In this document: positions 4,999 through 5,218 of the stretch, in pieces
Layout of the letters: every line of letters starts with the position of its first letter
How positions within the stretch are numbered: position 1 is the stretch's first letter
NCBI GenBank assembly: GCA_018056045.1
Contig: JAGPGI010000226.1
Span: 1-5,218 of the forward strand
DNA from: Paracoccus sp. (in: a-proteobacteria)
GTDB lineage: Bacteria > Pseudomonadota > Alphaproteobacteria > Rhodobacterales > Rhodobacteraceae
Direction of reading: 5' to 3'
DNA: 5,218 bases
Notes under the pieces: model-generated
Database searches by the model: none
What the model was told of the DNA's origin: nothing
Seen by the model: the letters and a program-made list of their open reading frames with translations, nothing else
Translations under genes and position numbers: made by a program

Positions 4999-5218
4999 GT
5001 GCTGCACGAACTCACCCAGCTTGTGACCGAGGGGCGGCCCGTCGCCGCGCGGATGCTGATCGGCGGACATTGGGGCGGTTCCGCCGCCGCGGGGCATGAG
5101 ATCGAAAACCCCGCCGATGAAACCATCATCGCGACCACCCCCGCCGGCACAGCCGACACCGCCGCCGAGGCGCTGCAGGCCGCGCGGCGGGCCCAGCCCG
5201 GCTGGGCGATGTTGCCGG
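4999..5218 (+). CDS. NAD(P)-dependent aldehyde dehydrogenase, N-terminal 73 residues (3' end outside window)
   Basis: From GTG 4999 the frame stays open to the right edge and reads as the N-terminus of an aldehyde dehydrogenase: MLIGGHWGGS, then EIENPADETIIATTP, then ALQAARRAQPGWAMLP. This order (xIGGxW, NPAxExxI, AxxAQPxWxxLP) is the usual start of the ALDH superfamily and resembles lactaldehyde or glycolaldehyde dehydrogenases such as AldA. The catalytic Cys/Glu and NAD-binding parts lie beyond the window and cannot be checked. An in-frame ATG at 4963 would add 12 residues (MACFVIPKIGPP), but it lacks a good ribosome binding site and falls at or before the predicted transcription start. The gene is divergent from the GntR-GMC unit. 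It probably converts the aldehyde made by the GMC enzyme to a carboxylate; the substrate is unknown. Confidence 0.88.
   Translation, partial: MLHELTQLVTEGRPVAARMLIGGHWGGSAAAGHEIENPADETIIATTPAGTADTAAEALQAARRAQPGWAMLP

Noticed and set aside
4911..5099. A 62-codon plus-strand frame starting MSGKQNHLDR in the intergenic region
   Set aside because: It runs out of frame into the aldehyde dehydrogenase, and from about residue 27 becomes Arg/Ala-rich shadow sequence. The aldehyde dehydrogenase motifs identify the true frame.
4794..5159. A 121-codon minus-strand frame across the intergenic region and the aldehyde dehydrogenase start
   Set aside because: It is antisense to the aldehyde dehydrogenase, covers both promoter candidates, and shows no recognisable domain.
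1..5218. CRISPR array, tRNA/rRNA gene, insertion sequence or prophage signal
   Set aside because: No regularly spaced repeats, RNA gene sequence, transposase or terminal inverted repeats were seen on either strand by eye.

Overview
The window is GC-rich, densely coded bacterial DNA. Codon use, gene content and the absence of any phage or IS signal suggest an alphaproteobacterium, probably of the Rhodobacteraceae/Paracoccaceae type. That placement is inferred; no rRNA or other phylogenetic marker is present.

Left half (1-2332, + strand): three tightly packed genes in one direction. They are the 3' part of an unrecognised protein, a DUF2169-family protein, and a degenerate beta-ketoacyl-synthase/thiolase-fold protein with no recognisable catalytic cysteine or histidine. 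DUF2169 and ketosynthase-like proteins of this sort occur in type VI secretion (T6SS) accessory or effector clusters, so this is most likely the tail of such a cluster. No structural T6SS gene (VgrG, PAAR, Tss) lies inside the window. Two back-to-back hairpins fill the 34 bp before the next, convergent gene.

Right half (2367-5218): a catabolic module built around a divergent promoter region. On the minus strand a GntR/FCD-family regulator (4764-4042) is followed by an FAD-dependent GMC-type alcohol dehydrogenase (3989-2367), probably as an operon. On the plus strand an aldehyde dehydrogenase starts at a GTG at 4999 and runs off the right edge. Together the enzymes would oxidise an alcohol to an aldehyde and then to a carboxylate. 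The substrate cannot be read from the sequence.

The 234-bp intergenic region (4765-4998) is visibly AT-richer than its surroundings. It carries a candidate promoter for each direction, and each promoter overlaps or abuts a sequence resembling the FadR-subfamily GntR operator TNGTNNNACNA (exact at 4973-4983, one mismatch at 4786-4796). The simplest model is that the GntR protein controls both itself plus the GMC enzyme and the aldehyde dehydrogenase. A second repeated motif (TGTTTTG, six-base spacer, then a CAAAATAGG-like block) occurs at 4827-4849 and 4969-4991.
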